Source: Tepidamorphus gemmatus (GTDB lineage Bacteria > Pseudomonadota > Alphaproteobacteria > Rhizobiales > Tepidamorphaceae). From it: 64,000 nt of DNA. Shown piece after piece: positions 38,605 through 48,573 of this stretch (the stretch's first letter is position 1; each line of letters starts with the position of its first letter). The notes beneath the pieces are model-generated. The model had not been told where the DNA came from. It made no database searches and saw nothing but the letters and a program-made list of their open reading frames with translations. The stretch is taken from NCBI RefSeq assembly GCF_004346195.1, contig NZ_SMAK01000006.1, forward strand, positions 186,001-250,000, read 5' to 3'. The position numbers and the translations under genes are program-made.

Positions 38605-39609
38605 TCACTCGGTTCGGGCGCGGCGACTGCCCGACGCGGCTCGCAGCCGCCCGATGACCCGATCGTAGAGGGGATTGTCGGCCAGAAACACGTAGTCGAG
38701 GACTGAGACGGTCACGGTTCGGGCGCCGCTGTCGCGCAACCGGTCGACAAGTCCATAGAGACGGTCGACCGACACATGCAGCACCAGCGGCGCGGACTTC
38801 TCAACCCCGAACGGCGCGACGCAGTCGAAGCGGCTGCGCAGCTCCTCGAACACCTTGCGTGCATCGCCTTCGACCGCCGCCCGCACCTCGCGCATGGTCC
38901 GTGCCCGTTCCTCGGCAGCAATCCGGTCGAGCAGCGTGCGCAGTGCGACCAGCGTGGAGTCGTGCCAGGCGGCGCCCAGCGCAGCGACGAGATTGGCCTG
39001 GCTCTCCAGGATCACGCCGTCGTCGAGCACCTTGAGGGCATTCGCCGCGAGCGTCGCGCCGGTCGTGGTGATGTCGACGATCAGGTCGGCGGTGCCGGAG
39101 GCGGGGGCACCCTCGGTGGCGCCGGCGCTCTCGACGATCAGGTAGTCGCCGACCGAATGCTCCGCAAAGAAGCGGCGGGTAAGATTGACGTACTTCGTCG
39201 CGACCCGCAGCCGACGGCCGTGGCGGGCGTGGAAGCCCTGCGCAACATCGTCGAGATCGGCCATGCTGCGCACGTCGATCCACATCTGCGGCACCGCGAC
39301 GACGACGTTTGCCGCGCCGAAGCCGAGCGGCGTGACGAGTTCGACGCGACTGTCCGCATCGGCGATCATCTCGCGCACCAGATCCTCGCCGGTGATGCCG
39401 AGATGAACATTGCCGGCCGCCAGTTCACGGGTAATCTCGGACGCGGAAAGGAACAGCACCTCGACCCCGTCGATCCCGGCGATGGTGCCCCGGTAGTCGC
39501 GCGCGCCACGGCTGCGCACCAGATCGAGGCCGGCGCGGGCGAAGAAGCGATCGGCATTTTCCTGCAGCCGCCCCTTCGAGGGGACGGCGATCAGCAACGG
39601 TGCGCTCAT
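38605..39609 (-). CDS. hisG: ATP phosphoribosyltransferase catalytic subunit
   Basis: First enzyme of histidine biosynthesis, joining ATP and PRPP. 334 residues starting [19 protein letters not shown]; the catalytic half includes [19 protein letters not shown] and the PRPP loop [16 protein letters not shown]. The C-terminal part ([27 protein letters not shown]) looks like the regulatory ACT-like domain of long-form HisG, although the regulatory subunit gene hisZ is also present and overlaps by 4 bp upstream. The long length with HisZ is known in some Rhizobiales. Confidence 0.94.
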   Translation of the reverse strand: MSAPLLIAVPSKGRLQENADRFFARAGLDLVRSRGARDYRGTIAGIDGVEVLFLSASEITRELAAGNVHLGITGEDLVREMIADADSRVELVTPLGFGAANVVVAVPQMWIDVRSMADLDDVAQGFHARHGRRLRVATKYVNLTRRFFAEHSVGDYLIVESAGATEGAPASGTADLIVDITTTGATLAANALKVLDDGVILESQANLVAALGAAWHDSTLVALRTLLDRIAAEERARTMREVRAAVEGDARKVFEELRSRFDCVAPFGVEKSAPLVLHVSVDRLYGLVDRLRDSGARTVTVSVLDYVFLADNPLYDRVIGRLRAASGSRRARTE

Positions 39610-40766
39610 GCCCGCCCTCCCCCGGTCAGGCGGTCGATCCAGATGGCGCAGCCGACGGCAGGCACCGGCTCCGGTGCTCCGAGCAGCGACAGCAGCCGGT
39701 CGTAGCGGCCGCCGCCGACGAGCTGACCGGCTGACCGGCGGGCCGGATCGAACACCTCGAAGACGAAGCCGGTATAGTAGTCGAGGCGCCGGCCGAAATC
39801 GGCTGCAAAGGTGATCGATTCGAGCGGCACGCCACGCTCGGCCATGGTCAGCAGGCGGCGGGCGAAGGCAACGAGATCCTGCTCGACATCCAACCCGGCG
39901 CTGTCGGCGATCTCGGTGAAGCGCTTGAGCGCCTCTTCCGGGCCACCCCGGACGGAGGCAACCTGGAGCAGCAGGTCGCGCGCGGCAGGCTCCAGACCGC
40001 CATCACTGGCGAGCTGCGCCTGCTCCATCAGACGCTCGGCGATCTCCGCGGCGCTGCGGCCGCCGATCGACGCGATCCCGGCGACCGCGACCATCTCCTC
40101 GACCGCGGCGCGGGCGGCCCCGGGATCCGCTTTCGCAAGCGCGGTCAGGAAGCCACGGTCGGCGGTCGCCGCCGGCGGACGGCCACGCAGCATCTCGGCC
40201 GGGCCGCCCGGACGCCCGAATGATCCGCGCAGCCGGCGCGGCCAAGGTTCGGGCAAACCGAGTGCAGCGACGAAGGCCATGAACAGGCCCGGATCACCGA
40301 GCCGGACCTCTGGCGCGGCGAGCCCGAAGCAGGCAAGGCTGCGCAGCGACAACGCGACGATGTCGGCGTCGGCTGCGTCCCTGTCCGCATCGCCGTAGAG
40401 TTCGATTCCCGCCTGGAGGAATTCGCCGGGCGCCTGCTGCTGGGGACGATGGCGGAAGACCGGCCCGAAATAGCAGTAGCCTGCCCGGCTGCCGGCCCGC
40501 GGACCGGCCAGATGGTCAAGACTGACCGGAATCGTGTAGTCGGGCCTGAGGCACAACTCGCGTCCGCCGGGATCCTGGACCAGATAGAGCCGGCGCCGGA
40601 TATCCTCGCCCGACAAATCGAGGAAGATCGATGCCGGCTGCAGGATCGCCGGCTCGGCCCGCACCAGCCCCTGTTCGGCGAACAGTGCCAGCAGGCGCGC
40701 GACCGATGGCGCAAGGCCGTCCGCCCTCCGATCGCCTGCCGTGTCGATCCCCGTCATCCCGACCAT
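39606..40766 (-). CDS. hisZ: ATP phosphoribosyltransferase regulatory subunit
   Basis: 386-residue HisRS-paralogue required by HisG. Class II synthetase-like core motifs are seen: [15 protein letters not shown] (motif 2 region with [29 protein letters not shown]) and the motif-3-like [14 protein letters not shown]. Residues needed for histidyl-tRNA charging, and an anticodon-binding domain, are lacking. Start ATG 40766 or 40757; no clear ribosome site. The stop overlaps the hisG start (ATGA), giving a two-gene hisZ-hisG unit without hisS. Confidence 0.93.
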   Translation of the reverse strand: MVGMTGIDTAGDRRADGLAPSVARLLALFAEQGLVRAEPAILQPASIFLDLSGEDIRRRLYLVQDPGGRELCLRPDYTIPVSLDHLAGPRAGSRAGYCYFGPVFRHRPQQQAPGEFLQAGIELYGDADRDAADADIVALSLRSLACFGLAAPEVRLGDPGLFMAFVAALGLPEPWPRRLRGSFGRPGGPAEMLRGRPPAATADRGFLTALAKADPGAARAAVEEMVAVAGIASIGGRSAAEIAERLMEQAQLASDGGLEPAARDLLLQVASVRGGPEEALKRFTEIADSAGLDVEQDLVAFARRLLTMAERGVPLESITFAADFGRRLDYYTGFVFEVFDPARRSAGQLVGGGRYDRLLSLLGAPEPVPAVGCAIWIDRLTGGGRA

Positions 40767-40916
40767 CCGTCATTTCGACCGTCCGTCCCCGAGCCCGACC
40801 GCAGCAGGCGCGGCCTGTGCGGCGTGCGCCGCCCGTGCATAGCCGCGCCTGTTTAGCAGCCGACGCTGCAGGCTGCCATGCCGGAATGCCCGAAGCGCGC
40901 CGCCGGCTCGCCCGGC

Positions 40917-42050
40917 TCAGTAGGCCGCCTCGATCAGCGCGGTGACAGCGGCCCGGTCGAGCGGGCGCGGATTGGTCGGCCCCGAATGGTCGGCGAGCGC
41001 GCCATCGATCACCGGCGGGATCGCCTGGCGCGGAAGCCCCATCTGCGACAGCGATCGAGGCATGCCGATCTCGCGGTTGAGGCCATCGAACCAGGCGGCG
41101 AGATCGGTGCCTGCGGCCAGCCCCATCGCCGCGCGCATCGCCTCGTACTTGGCGCCCGCAGCCGCCTCGTTGAAGCGCAGCACGTGCGGCAGCAGCACCG
41201 CGTTCAGCGTGCCATGGTGGAGCGAGGGCTCCTCAAGCCCGCCGAGCGGATGGGAAATCGCGTGAATCGCGCCAAGCCCCTTCTGGAAGGTGAGGCCGCC
41301 ATGCAGGGCAGCGATCATCATCTCGCGCCGCGCCTCCTTGTCCGAGCCGTCTGCGACGGCGCGGCGCAGATGGCGGACGGCGCGTCCCAGACCGTCGAGC
41401 GCGATGGCGTCGGCAGGCGGGTTGAACTTCGGCGACAGGAAGGTCTCGACACAGTGGCTGATCGCATCCATGCCGGTCGCGGCGGTGAGGCCGGGCGGCA
41501 GGCCATAGGTCAGCTCCGGATCGCACACCGCCCGCTTCGGGAACAGATGCGGCGAGATGAAGCCGAGCTTGCGGCCGTCATCGAGGGTGATCAGCGCAGC
41601 GCGCCCGACCTCCGAACCGGTGCCAGCCGTCGTCGGTATGGCGATCACCGGGGCGACGGCGGCGGTGATCCGCGGCACGCCGCCAAGGATCGCCGCGTAG
41701 GATTCGAAGGCACCGTCATGGGTTGCCATCAGCGCCACGGCCTTGGCGAGGTCGATCGGCGAGCCACCGCCGACCGCGACGATGCCGTCGGCTCCGCACG
41801 CCCGGTACAGCTCGAGCGCCTTGCGCGCCGCCCGCTCGGTCGGATTCGACGGCGTGTCGTCGAACACCCCCGCTATGCGGTCCTGCGACATCGCGTCCGT
41901 CACGCGCTCGACCAGGCCCGCACCGACGACGCCCTTGTCGGCCACGATCAGCGCGCGCCGGATTCCCAGCTGGTCGAGATCCTCGCCGATCTCGGCAACG
42001 CAGCCCTCGCCGAAGCGGATGGTGGTGAGATAGGTGATCAGTGAAGACAT
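40917..42050 (-). CDS. Iron-containing alcohol dehydrogenase
   Basis: 377-residue group III (Fe-type) NAD(P)-dependent dehydrogenase. The nucleotide-binding part has GVVGAGLVERV and VGGGSPIDLAKAVAL; metal-binding His residues lie in GMDAISHCVETFLSP and GAIHAISHPLGG. Substrates in the family range from ethanol and 1,3-propanediol to gamma-hydroxybutyrate. ATG 42050 follows GGAG by 5 bp and starts the conserved MSSLITYLTTIRFGEG. It is downstream of the LldD-type oxidase on the same strand (196 bp gap), suggesting a shared catabolic theme. Confidence 0.9.
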   Translation of the reverse strand: MSSLITYLTTIRFGEGCVAEIGEDLDQLGIRRALIVADKGVVGAGLVERVTDAMSQDRIAGVFDDTPSNPTERAARKALELYRACGADGIVAVGGGSPIDLAKAVALMATHDGAFESYAAILGGVPRITAAVAPVIAIPTTAGTGSEVGRAALITLDDGRKLGFISPHLFPKRAVCDPELTYGLPPGLTAATGMDAISHCVETFLSPKFNPPADAIALDGLGRAVRHLRRAVADGSDKEARREMMIAALHGGLTFQKGLGAIHAISHPLGGLEEPSLHHGTLNAVLLPHVLRFNEAAAGAKYEAMRAAMGLAAGTDLAAWFDGLNREIGMPRSLSQMGLPRQAIPPVIDGALADHSGPTNPRPLDRAAVTALIEAAY

Positions 42051-42246
42051 TCGGGCTCCGTCCGATGCTGTCGCCGGTCGCGCCGGCGTTCGTTCGAGGC
42101 GGCGGATAGTCGACGAGAGGGCGGGCATTGTCCACCTTCCCGGCAGCCGCGAATGCAGAACACCGTACGTGGCATGGAGAGCGTGCCTGGCGAAATCCTC
42201 CCGGACCGTCCTCGAGCGGTGCTCCCGGATCGGGGCGGATCCCCGC

Positions 42247-43398
42247 TCAGTCCTGCCGGCCTTCGTGGTAGAGGTTCGTCCGGCTCAGATCGGCGACGCG
42301 GCGCTCGCCGCAAAGCGCCATGGTGATGTCCAGCTCCTTGCGGATGATGTCGAGGGCCAAGCTGACCCCGGGCCCGCCCATGGCGGCAAGACCGTAGATG
42401 TAGGCGCGACCGATGTGGACGCCCTTCGCGCCCAGACAGAGGGCCTTCAGCACGTCCTGACCGGAGCGCACACCGCCGTCCATGTGGATCTCGATGCGAT
42501 CGCCGACCGCATCGACGATCTCCGGCAGCACCGAGATCGAGGACGGTGCACCGTCGAGCTGTCGGCCGCCATGGTTGGAGACGCTGATCGCATCGGCGCC
42601 GGTGTCGAGCGCCCTGCGCGCATCCTCCACGTCGAGAATGCCCTTGAGGATCAGCGGGCCGCCCCAACGCTGCTTGACCCACTCGATGTCCTTCCAGCTC
42701 AGCCGCGGATCGAACTGCTGGCTGGTCCAGGAGGACAGCGAGGAGAGGTCGTCGACACCCTTGGCGTGGCCGACGATGTTGCCGAAGGTTCGGTTCCTCG
42801 TGCGCAGCATCCTGAGGCACCAGCCCGGCCTGGTGGCCATCTGCCAGAGATGCTTGGGCGTGAACTTCGGCGGTGTCGACAGGCCGTTGCGGATGTCGTT
42901 GTGGCGCTGGCCGAGAATCTGCAGGTCGAGCGTCAGGACCAGCGCCGAGCAGCCGGCCGCCTTGGCGCGGTCGATGAGGCTGCCGACGAAATCACGGTCG
43001 CGCATGACGTAGAGCTGGAACCAGAACGGCGTCGTGGTGGCAGCGGCCACGGTTTCGATCGAGCAGATGCTCATCGTCGACAACGTATAGGGTACGCCGG
43101 CCGCCGCCGCGGCCCGCGCCGCCGCGATCTCACCGTCGGGATACTGCATGCCGGTCAGCCCGACCGGGGCCAGCACCACCGGCATCGAGACCCGCTGCCC
43201 GACGAGCGTCGTCTCGAGCGAGCGATCCGACATGTCGACGGCAACGCGCTGGCGCAACTTGATCCTGGCGAAATCTTCGGAATTGGCGCGGTAGGTGCTT
43301 TCCGTCCAGGCGCCGGAATTCGCGTAGTCGAAGAACATCTTGGGGACACGGCGGCGCGCCAGTCGCTCCAGGTCCCGGATCTCGCAGACGACCGCCAT
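42247..43398 (-). CDS. FMN-dependent alpha-hydroxy acid dehydrogenase (LldD-like)
   Basis: 383-residue member of the L-lactate dehydrogenase/glycolate oxidase family, oxidising 2-hydroxy acids to 2-oxo acids at the inner face of the membrane. TIM-barrel signatures: FFDYANSGAWTE, APVGLTGMQYPDGE, FQLYVMRDRDF, ILKGILDVEDA and the catalytic SNHGGRQLDG (base His276), then HMDGGVRSGQDVLKALCLGA. GGAGGA 8 bp before ATG 43398 supports the start. It diverges from a TakP-like TRAP operon, hinting that the imported substrate is a hydroxy or keto acid. L-lactate is the most likely substrate but mandelate-type activity is not excluded. Confidence 0.9.
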   Translation of the reverse strand: MAVVCEIRDLERLARRRVPKMFFDYANSGAWTESTYRANSEDFARIKLRQRVAVDMSDRSLETTLVGQRVSMPVVLAPVGLTGMQYPDGEIAAARAAAAAGVPYTLSTMSICSIETVAAATTTPFWFQLYVMRDRDFVGSLIDRAKAAGCSALVLTLDLQILGQRHNDIRNGLSTPPKFTPKHLWQMATRPGWCLRMLRTRNRTFGNIVGHAKGVDDLSSLSSWTSQQFDPRLSWKDIEWVKQRWGGPLILKGILDVEDARRALDTGADAISVSNHGGRQLDGAPSSISVLPEIVDAVGDRIEIHMDGGVRSGQDVLKALCLGAKGVHIGRAYIYGLAAMGGPGVSLALDIIRKELDITMALCGERRVADLSRTNLYHEGRQD

Positions 43399-43749
43399 GC
43401 CTGTCTTCCTCCCATGCGTCTGGCCTGCCGAGCCGCGCCGACCCGGCGGTTCTTGATACAGGGACGATGCCCCGGCTGTGAAGATGCGATGCCCCGGATG
43501 GCTGGCTGGCCGGCTGTGCACAGCAACCTTTCCCGGCCGGAACAAGTCCATTGCGACGATTTAGGTTGCCTCCGGCCGCGGGCTTCGGCTCAATGTAACA
43601 ATAACCTCGGCATGAACCCGCTGAAACGGCAGAATGATGGGTTCGGGGAGATCCGGCGCGCGCCGGTTGGTGCCGGCGAGATGCGATCCGGACATATTCC
43701 GACGGTTCGCGACATCGTTGCGGATCCGAGCAACAACAGGGAGGGTTGG
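43399..43749. promoter_or_regulatory. Divergent control region between lldD-like gene and TRAP operon 1
   Basis: This 351-bp gene-free stretch must hold promoters for both directions. It contains a 14-bp perfect palindrome CCGGCGCGCGCCGG at 43653-43666 about 85 bp before the TRAP binding-protein start, and two copies of GATGCCCCGG near 43466 and 43489. No confident -35/-10 pair or regulator gene was identified, so the controlling protein is unknown. Confidence 0.45.
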
Positions 43750-44904
43750 ATGATGACTCGCATCACGGCAGAAACCAGGGCTGACGCGCCGAAGAGCACC
43801 AGCCGCCGCCGCTTCCTCGCCGGCGCAGCGACCGTGGCCGGCGGTGCGGCTGCGACCGTGGCGATGCCGAACGTTTCGCGCGCGCAGACGATCACGCTGA
43901 AGATGCAGTCCTCGTGGACGGCGTCGGACATCTTCCAGGAAATGGCCCAGCAGTATGTCGACCGCGTCGAGCAGATGTCCGGCGGGCGGCTCAAGATCGA
44001 TCTTCTGCCGGCTGGCGCCGTGGTCGGCGCGTTCCAGGTCCAGGACGCCTGCCACGACGGCATCCTCGACTGCGCCCACACCGTGACGGTGTACTGGTAT
44101 GGGAAGAACAAGGCCGCCTCGCTGTTCGGAACCGGCCCGATCTTCGGCGGCAATGCCCAGCACATGCTGGCGTGGATCTATGCCGGCGGCGGACAGGAAC
44201 TCTATGACGAGCTGATCCAGGACATTCTCGGCCTCAATCTGGTCGGTTTCTTCGCCACACCGATGCCGACCCAGCCGCTCGGCTGGTTCAAGACCGAGAT
44301 CAAGTCCGTCGACGAGCTGAAGGGCCTGAAGTACCGCACGGTCGGCCTCGCCGCGGACCTGTTCCAGGAGATGGGCGTGTCGGTGACCCAGCTTCCCGGC
44401 GGCGAGATCGTGCCGGCGATGGAGCGCGGCGTCATCGACGCGTTCGAGTTCAACAATCCGACCTCGGACAGCCGGTTTGGCGCGCAGGACGTTGCCAAGA
44501 ACTACATGCTCGGCTCGTTCCACCAGGCCAACGAGTTCTTCGAGATCATCTTCAACAAGGATCGCTTCGATTCGCTGCCGGAGGACCTGCAGGCGATCCT
44601 GAAGTACGGCGTCGAGGCCGCGAACACCGCCAACTACGCGCTGGCGATGGACAACTACTCGGCCGACCTTCAGAAGCTGATCGACATGGGCGTCAACGTG
44701 GTGCGCACGCCGCAGTCGATCATGGAGGCCCAGATGGAAGCCTGGGACAAGCTGCTGCCGGGCCTCGAGGCGGACCCCTTCTTCAAGCGGGTGGTGGAGA
44801 GCCAGAAGGCATGGGTGGAACGGGTCGCCTACTACGACCTGATGAATGCCGCCGACTTCAAGATGGCCTACAAGCACCACTTCCCGGGCCGCATCACGTT
44901 CTGA
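43750..44904 (+). CDS. TRAP transporter solute-binding protein, TakP/lactate-like
   Basis: 384-residue periplasmic DctP-type receptor. The N-terminus has a twin-arginine motif SRRRFLAG (residues 18-25), so export is probably via Tat, followed by cleavage near VSRA. Conserved TRAP features are LPAGAVVGAFQVQDAC, HTVTVYWYGKNKAA, the carboxylate-binding Arg in LKGLKYRTVGLAAD, and PGGEIVPAMERGVIDAFEF. These match the TakP/mannitol-chloroaromatic subgroup, whose members bind 2-oxo acids or lactate. It opens a five-gene operon with dctQ, dctM, an amidase and a 55-aa protein. Confidence 0.92.
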   Translation: MMTRITAETRADAPKSTSRRRFLAGAATVAGGAAATVAMPNVSRAQTITLKMQSSWTASDIFQEMAQQYVDRVEQMSGGRLKIDLLPAGAVVGAFQVQDACHDGILDCAHTVTVYWYGKNKAASLFGTGPIFGGNAQHMLAWIYAGGGQELYDELIQDILGLNLVGFFATPMPTQPLGWFKTEIKSVDELKGLKYRTVGLAADLFQEMGVSVTQLPGGEIVPAMERGVIDAFEFNNPTSDSRFGAQDVAKNYMLGSFHQANEFFEIIFNKDRFDSLPEDLQAILKYGVEAANTANYALAMDNYSADLQKLIDMGVNVVRTPQSIMEAQMEAWDKLLPGLEADPFFKRVVESQKAWVERVAYYDLMNAADFKMAYKHHFPGRITF

Positions 44905-44934
44905 GCGGGACGGCAATTGGCTGATGCCGCACAG

Positions 44935-44958
44935 GGGGCGGCGCTCATGCGCCGCCCC
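44935..44958 (+). other. Intercistronic hairpin after TRAP binding-protein gene 1
   Basis: GGGGCGGCGC and GCGCCGCCCC pair over 10 bp around the tetraloop TCAT, 30 bp after the binding-protein stop and 200 bp before dctQ. There is no U-run, so it is more likely an mRNA-stabilising or partial-attenuation element that keeps the receptor in excess over the permease. A similar hairpin follows the second TRAP receptor gene. Confidence 0.7.
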
Positions 44959-45156
44959 GTCGATTGAGCAGACGATGCGTCGGCGCGGCAGCGGCGGGCA
45001 ACGTCGCGACACCGGCTCTCGAGTGTGGACGGGCGGGCATATCCGGGCGTCCGGGCCGGGCTTACAATGGCGGCGACAGCGGCGCCTGGTGACCCCTGGG
45101 CAGCATCCTGGGCCATCGGACGACGCCGTGTCGCGGGAGGGAGCGGCCGTTCGAGG

Positions 45157-45795
45157 ATGGTTCAGGCGATCCTGTTGATCGACAAGATCTCCGCATGGTT
45201 CGGCAAGGGCTTTGCCTGGCTGATCATGGTGATGACGCTCGGTGTCGGTTACGAGGTCTTCGTCCGATACTTGCTGCGCAGCCCCACGCCCTGGGCCTAT
45301 GATGTCAATTACATCTGCTACGGCGCCCTGTTCATGATGGGCGGGGCGTACACGCTGTCGCGCGACGGCCATGTGCGCGGCGACTTCCTGTATCGGCTCT
45401 GGAAGCCGCGCACGCAGGCGACGGTGGAGTTCATCCTGTATTTCCTGTTCTTCTTTCCCGGCGTAATCGCGCTGGTGGTGGCCGGATGGAAATATGCCGG
45501 TCGCTCCTGGCGGTTCCTGGAGGTATCGAGCTTCAGCCCGGCCGGCATCCCCATCTTCCAGTTCAAGACCATCATCGTGGCCGCGGGCGTGCTGCTGTTC
45601 CTGCAAGGCATCGCCCAGATCATGCGCTGCCTCGTGTGCATGCGCACAGGCGCCTGGCCACGTCACCTCGAGGATGTCGAGGAACTCGAGAAGCTGCTCC
45701 TGGACGAGGAACATCGCGAGGCGCTGCTGCACGGTGACGAGGCGGTGGACATCGTCCGTCCGGAGGGCGACCAGACGACCGGAGGCACGCGCTGA
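45157..45795 (+). CDS. TRAP transporter small permease (DctQ)
   Basis: 212-residue four-helix small membrane subunit. Hallmarks: WLIMVMTLGVGYEVFVRYLL in helix 1-2, AYDVNYICYGALFMMGGAYTLSRDGHVRGD in the central region, and an acidic cytosolic C-terminus (LEDVEELEKLLLDEE). It connects the receptor to DctM. ATG 45157 was chosen because the residues before it are non-hydrophobic Arg/Gly-rich translation. Stop and dctM start overlap (TGATG). Confidence 0.9.
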   Translation: MVQAILLIDKISAWFGKGFAWLIMVMTLGVGYEVFVRYLLRSPTPWAYDVNYICYGALFMMGGAYTLSRDGHVRGDFLYRLWKPRTQATVEFILYFLFFFPGVIALVVAGWKYAGRSWRFLEVSSFSPAGIPIFQFKTIIVAAGVLLFLQGIAQIMRCLVCMRTGAWPRHLEDVEELEKLLLDEEHREALLHGDEAVDIVRPEGDQTTGGTR

Positions 45796-47216
45796 TGAGC
45801 GATCCCTATGTCGCGGTGATGATGCTGGGGATCTTCATCCTCGTCATCCTGCTCGGCTTTCCCATCGCCTTCACGCTGATGGCGATGGGTGTCGGCTTCG
45901 GCTACTACGCCTACCATGACGCCGAACGCCTGCAGTTCATCATGCGGCGACTCGCCGGCGAGGACCCCAGCGCGCTCGACAGCTTCCTCGCGTGGGTCAG
46001 CGCACTGATCAACAACCGCATCTTCGATCTGCTCGTCAACCAGACCTACTCGGTCATGCAGAACGACGTGCTGACCGCGGTGCCGCTGTTCCTGTTCATG
46101 GGCTATGTCGTCGAGCGGGCCAATATCGTGTCCCGCCTGTTCGAATCCCTCAACATCGCCGCCCGACGTCTGCCCGGCTCGATGGCGATCGCAGCGCTCG
46201 TCACCTGCGCGCTGTTCGCCACGGCCACGGGAATCGTCGGTGCCGTGGTGACGCTGATGGGACTGCTGGCGCTACCGGCGATGCTGAAGGCGCGTTACGA
46301 TACGAGCTACGCGGCCGGCGTGATCTGCGCCGGAGGCTGCCTCGGCATCCTGATCCCGCCCTCGATCATGCTGATCGTCTACGCGGCGACGTCCGGCGTC
46401 TCGATCGTCAAGCTCTATGCCGGTGCGCTCCTGCCCGGCTTCCTGCTCGCCGGCCTCTACATCGTCTACGTGACCGCACGGGCGATGCTCAATCCGAGCC
46501 TCGCCCCCAAGCCGCGCGAGGAGGACATCGGCACGGTCAGCGGGACGCAGGTCGCGATGATGCTGGTCACCTCCTTCGTGCCGCTGGCCGCCCTCATCCT
46601 GTCGGTGCTCGGGGCGATCCTGTTCGGCCTCGCCACGCCGTCGGAGGCTGCCGCAGTGGGGGCGCTCGGCGGGCTGCTGCTGGCTGCGATCTATCGCTCG
46701 CTGACCTGGGATCGTCTGAAGGAATCGGTCTATCTGACCGTGCGCACCTCGGCGATGGTCTGCTGGCTGTTCGTCGGTTCGTGGACCTTTTCCTCGGTGT
46801 TCTCCTATCTCGGCGGCGAGAAGCTGATCGAGGAGTTCGTGCTGGGCCTGGAGCTGTCGCCGCTCATGTTCCTGATCCTGGCACAGGTGATCATCTTCGC
46901 GCTCGGCTGGCCGCTGGAATGGAGCGAGATCATCATCATCTTCGTACCGATCTTCCTGCCGCTGCTACCGCATTTCGGCATCGATCCGCTGTTCTTCGGC
47001 ATCCTGATCGCGCTCAACCTGCAGACGTCGTTCCTGACGCCACCGATGGCGATGTCGGCCTACTATCTGAAGGGCATCGCGCCGCCGCAGGTGCAGCTGA
47101 TGCAGATCTTCGCGGGCGTAATGCCCTATCTCGGCATGATCCTGCTGGCGATGGTGATCCTCTACGTCTTTCCGCAGATCGCCCTGGGCCTGCCGGAGTA
47201 TTTCTATGGTCGCTAG
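45795..47216 (+). CDS. TRAP transporter large permease (DctM)
   Basis: 473-residue large permease that carries out sodium-coupled translocation, with about twelve helices plus re-entrant hairpins. Signatures are PLFLFMGYVVERANI, GTATGIVGAVVTLMGLLALP-like LFATATGIVGAVVTLMGL, GGCLGILIPPSIMLIVYA and LQTSFLTPPMAMSAYYLKG. The insert around residues 40-85 (AGEDPSALDSFLAWVSAL) is longer than in minimal DctM proteins and typical of the TakP-associated subgroup. The last 11 bp overlap the amidase gene. Confidence 0.94.
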   Translation: MSDPYVAVMMLGIFILVILLGFPIAFTLMAMGVGFGYYAYHDAERLQFIMRRLAGEDPSALDSFLAWVSALINNRIFDLLVNQTYSVMQNDVLTAVPLFLFMGYVVERANIVSRLFESLNIAARRLPGSMAIAALVTCALFATATGIVGAVVTLMGLLALPAMLKARYDTSYAAGVICAGGCLGILIPPSIMLIVYAATSGVSIVKLYAGALLPGFLLAGLYIVYVTARAMLNPSLAPKPREEDIGTVSGTQVAMMLVTSFVPLAALILSVLGAILFGLATPSEAAAVGALGGLLLAAIYRSLTWDRLKESVYLTVRTSAMVCWLFVGSWTFSSVFSYLGGEKLIEEFVLGLELSPLMFLILAQVIIFALGWPLEWSEIIIIFVPIFLPLLPHFGIDPLFFGILIALNLQTSFLTPPMAMSAYYLKGIAPPQVQLMQIFAGVMPYLGMILLAMVILYVFPQIALGLPEYFYGR

Positions 47217-48573
47217 CAGCGCCAGACGGCGGGCCGATCCCGGCATGACCGCACTCGGCGTGGCCGAGACGGCCCGCCTCGTCAGCAACGGCGAGGCGAA
47301 GGCCGAGGACGTCACCCGCGCCTATCTCGACCGTATCGCAGAGGTCGATGCGGAGGTCGGCGCCTGGGCGCATGTCGACGCCGACTACGCCTTGGAGCAG
47401 GCCCGCGCGCTCGACCGGCGCCGTGCGGCGGGGCGGCCGCTCGGGCCGTTGCACGGGGTGCCGATCGGCATCAAGGACATCATCGACGCCGCCGGTCTCC
47501 CCTGCGAGCGCGGCACGCCGATCGAGGCCGGTCGGCGGCCGACACGGGATGCGACGGCAGTGGCACGGCTGCGGGAGGCCGGCGCCGTCATCCTCGGCAA
47601 GACGGTGACCACCGAACTCGCCGTCTACACGCCCGGCAATACGCGCAATCCGCGCGATCTCGCACGAACCCCGGGCGGCTCCTCCTCGGGCTCGGCCGCC
47701 GCTGTCGCGGCATGCATGGTGCCTGGCGCGCTCGGCACGCAGACCAACGGCTCGGTGATCCGCCCGGCCTCGTACTGCGGCATCGTCGGCTACAAGCCAA
47801 GCCGCGGGCTGGTGTCGCGCAGCGGGGTGCTGACCCAGTCGCCACTGTTCGATACGGTCGGCACCATGGCGCGATCCATCGAGGATGTGGCCCTGATCGG
47901 CGATGCGATCGCCGGTTACGACCCCGCCGACGAGGCGATGCGGCCGTCCGGACCGCCGCGGCTCGCCGAAATCGCCACCAGCCCCGTACCGGTGAAGCCG
48001 CAGCTCGCCATCGTGCGCACGCCGGTGTGGGAGCGTGCCGAACCCGATCTCGTCGAGGCCTTCGCGGAACTGGCAGACATCCTCGGCGCGCAAGCCGACA
48101 GCTTCGATCTTCCCGAGCCGTTCGACCGGGCGCTGGAGCTGCACCGGACCGTTCTCCACGCCGACATCGCCCGCAGTTTCGCCCGCTATTGGGAAAGCGG
48201 CCGCGACCGGCTGAGCGAGCGTCTGCAGGCCATCATCGAGGACGGTCGGACGATCCGCGCGGTCGACTACATTCTCGCCAACGATTGGGTGCGTGTCCTC
48301 AATGCCGGCCTCGAACAGATCTTCGAGCGCTATGACGCCATCGTGACGCCGGCGACGACCGGCCAGGCGCCGGCCTCGCTGGAAACGACCGGCGATCCGG
48401 CCTTCTGCACCACCTGGACCTATTGCGGCCTCCCGGCGGTGACCGTGCCGCTGCTGGCAGGCAGTGACGGCATGCCGATCGGTGTCCAGCTTGTCGGGCG
48501 ACACGGCCAGGACGGCCGGCTGCTGCGGACGGCACGCTGGCTCAGCGAGCGTGTGGCGGAGGAAACGCGATGA
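47206..48573 (+). CDS. Amidase signature family enzyme
   Basis: 455-residue amidase with the Ser-cisSer-Lys triad: Lys90 in GIKDII, cis-Ser159 in GGSSSGSAAAVA and nucleophile Ser183 in TQTNGSVIRPASYCG. Soluble, no signal peptide. It overlaps the dctM stop by 11 bp and its own stop overlaps the next small gene, so it is an integral part of the TRAP operon. This suggests that the imported carboxylate carries an amide that is hydrolysed in the cytosol. It is not GatA: there is no gatB/gatC and the C-terminus differs. Exact substrate unknown. Confidence 0.9.
   Translation: MVASSARRRADPGMTALGVAETARLVSNGEAKAEDVTRAYLDRIAEVDAEVGAWAHVDADYALEQARALDRRRAAGRPLGPLHGVPIGIKDIIDAAGLPCERGTPIEAGRRPTRDATAVARLREAGAVILGKTVTTELAVYTPGNTRNPRDLARTPGGSSSGSAAAVAACMVPGALGTQTNGSVIRPASYCGIVGYKPSRGLVSRSGVLTQSPLFDTVGTMARSIEDVALIGDAIAGYDPADEAMRPSGPPRLAEIATSPVPVKPQLAIVRTPVWERAEPDLVEAFAELADILGAQADSFDLPEPFDRALELHRTVLHADIARSFARYWESGRDRLSERLQAIIEDGRTIRAVDYILANDWVRVLNAGLEQIFERYDAIVTPATTGQAPASLETTGDPAFCTTWTYCGLPAVTVPLLAGSDGMPIGVQLVGRHGQDGRLLRTARWLSERVAEETR

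Noticed and set aside
47206-48573. Amidase as GatA of the transamidosome
   Set aside because: No gatB or gatC nearby, and the gene is embedded in a TRAP operon with overlaps to dctM and a small membrane protein.
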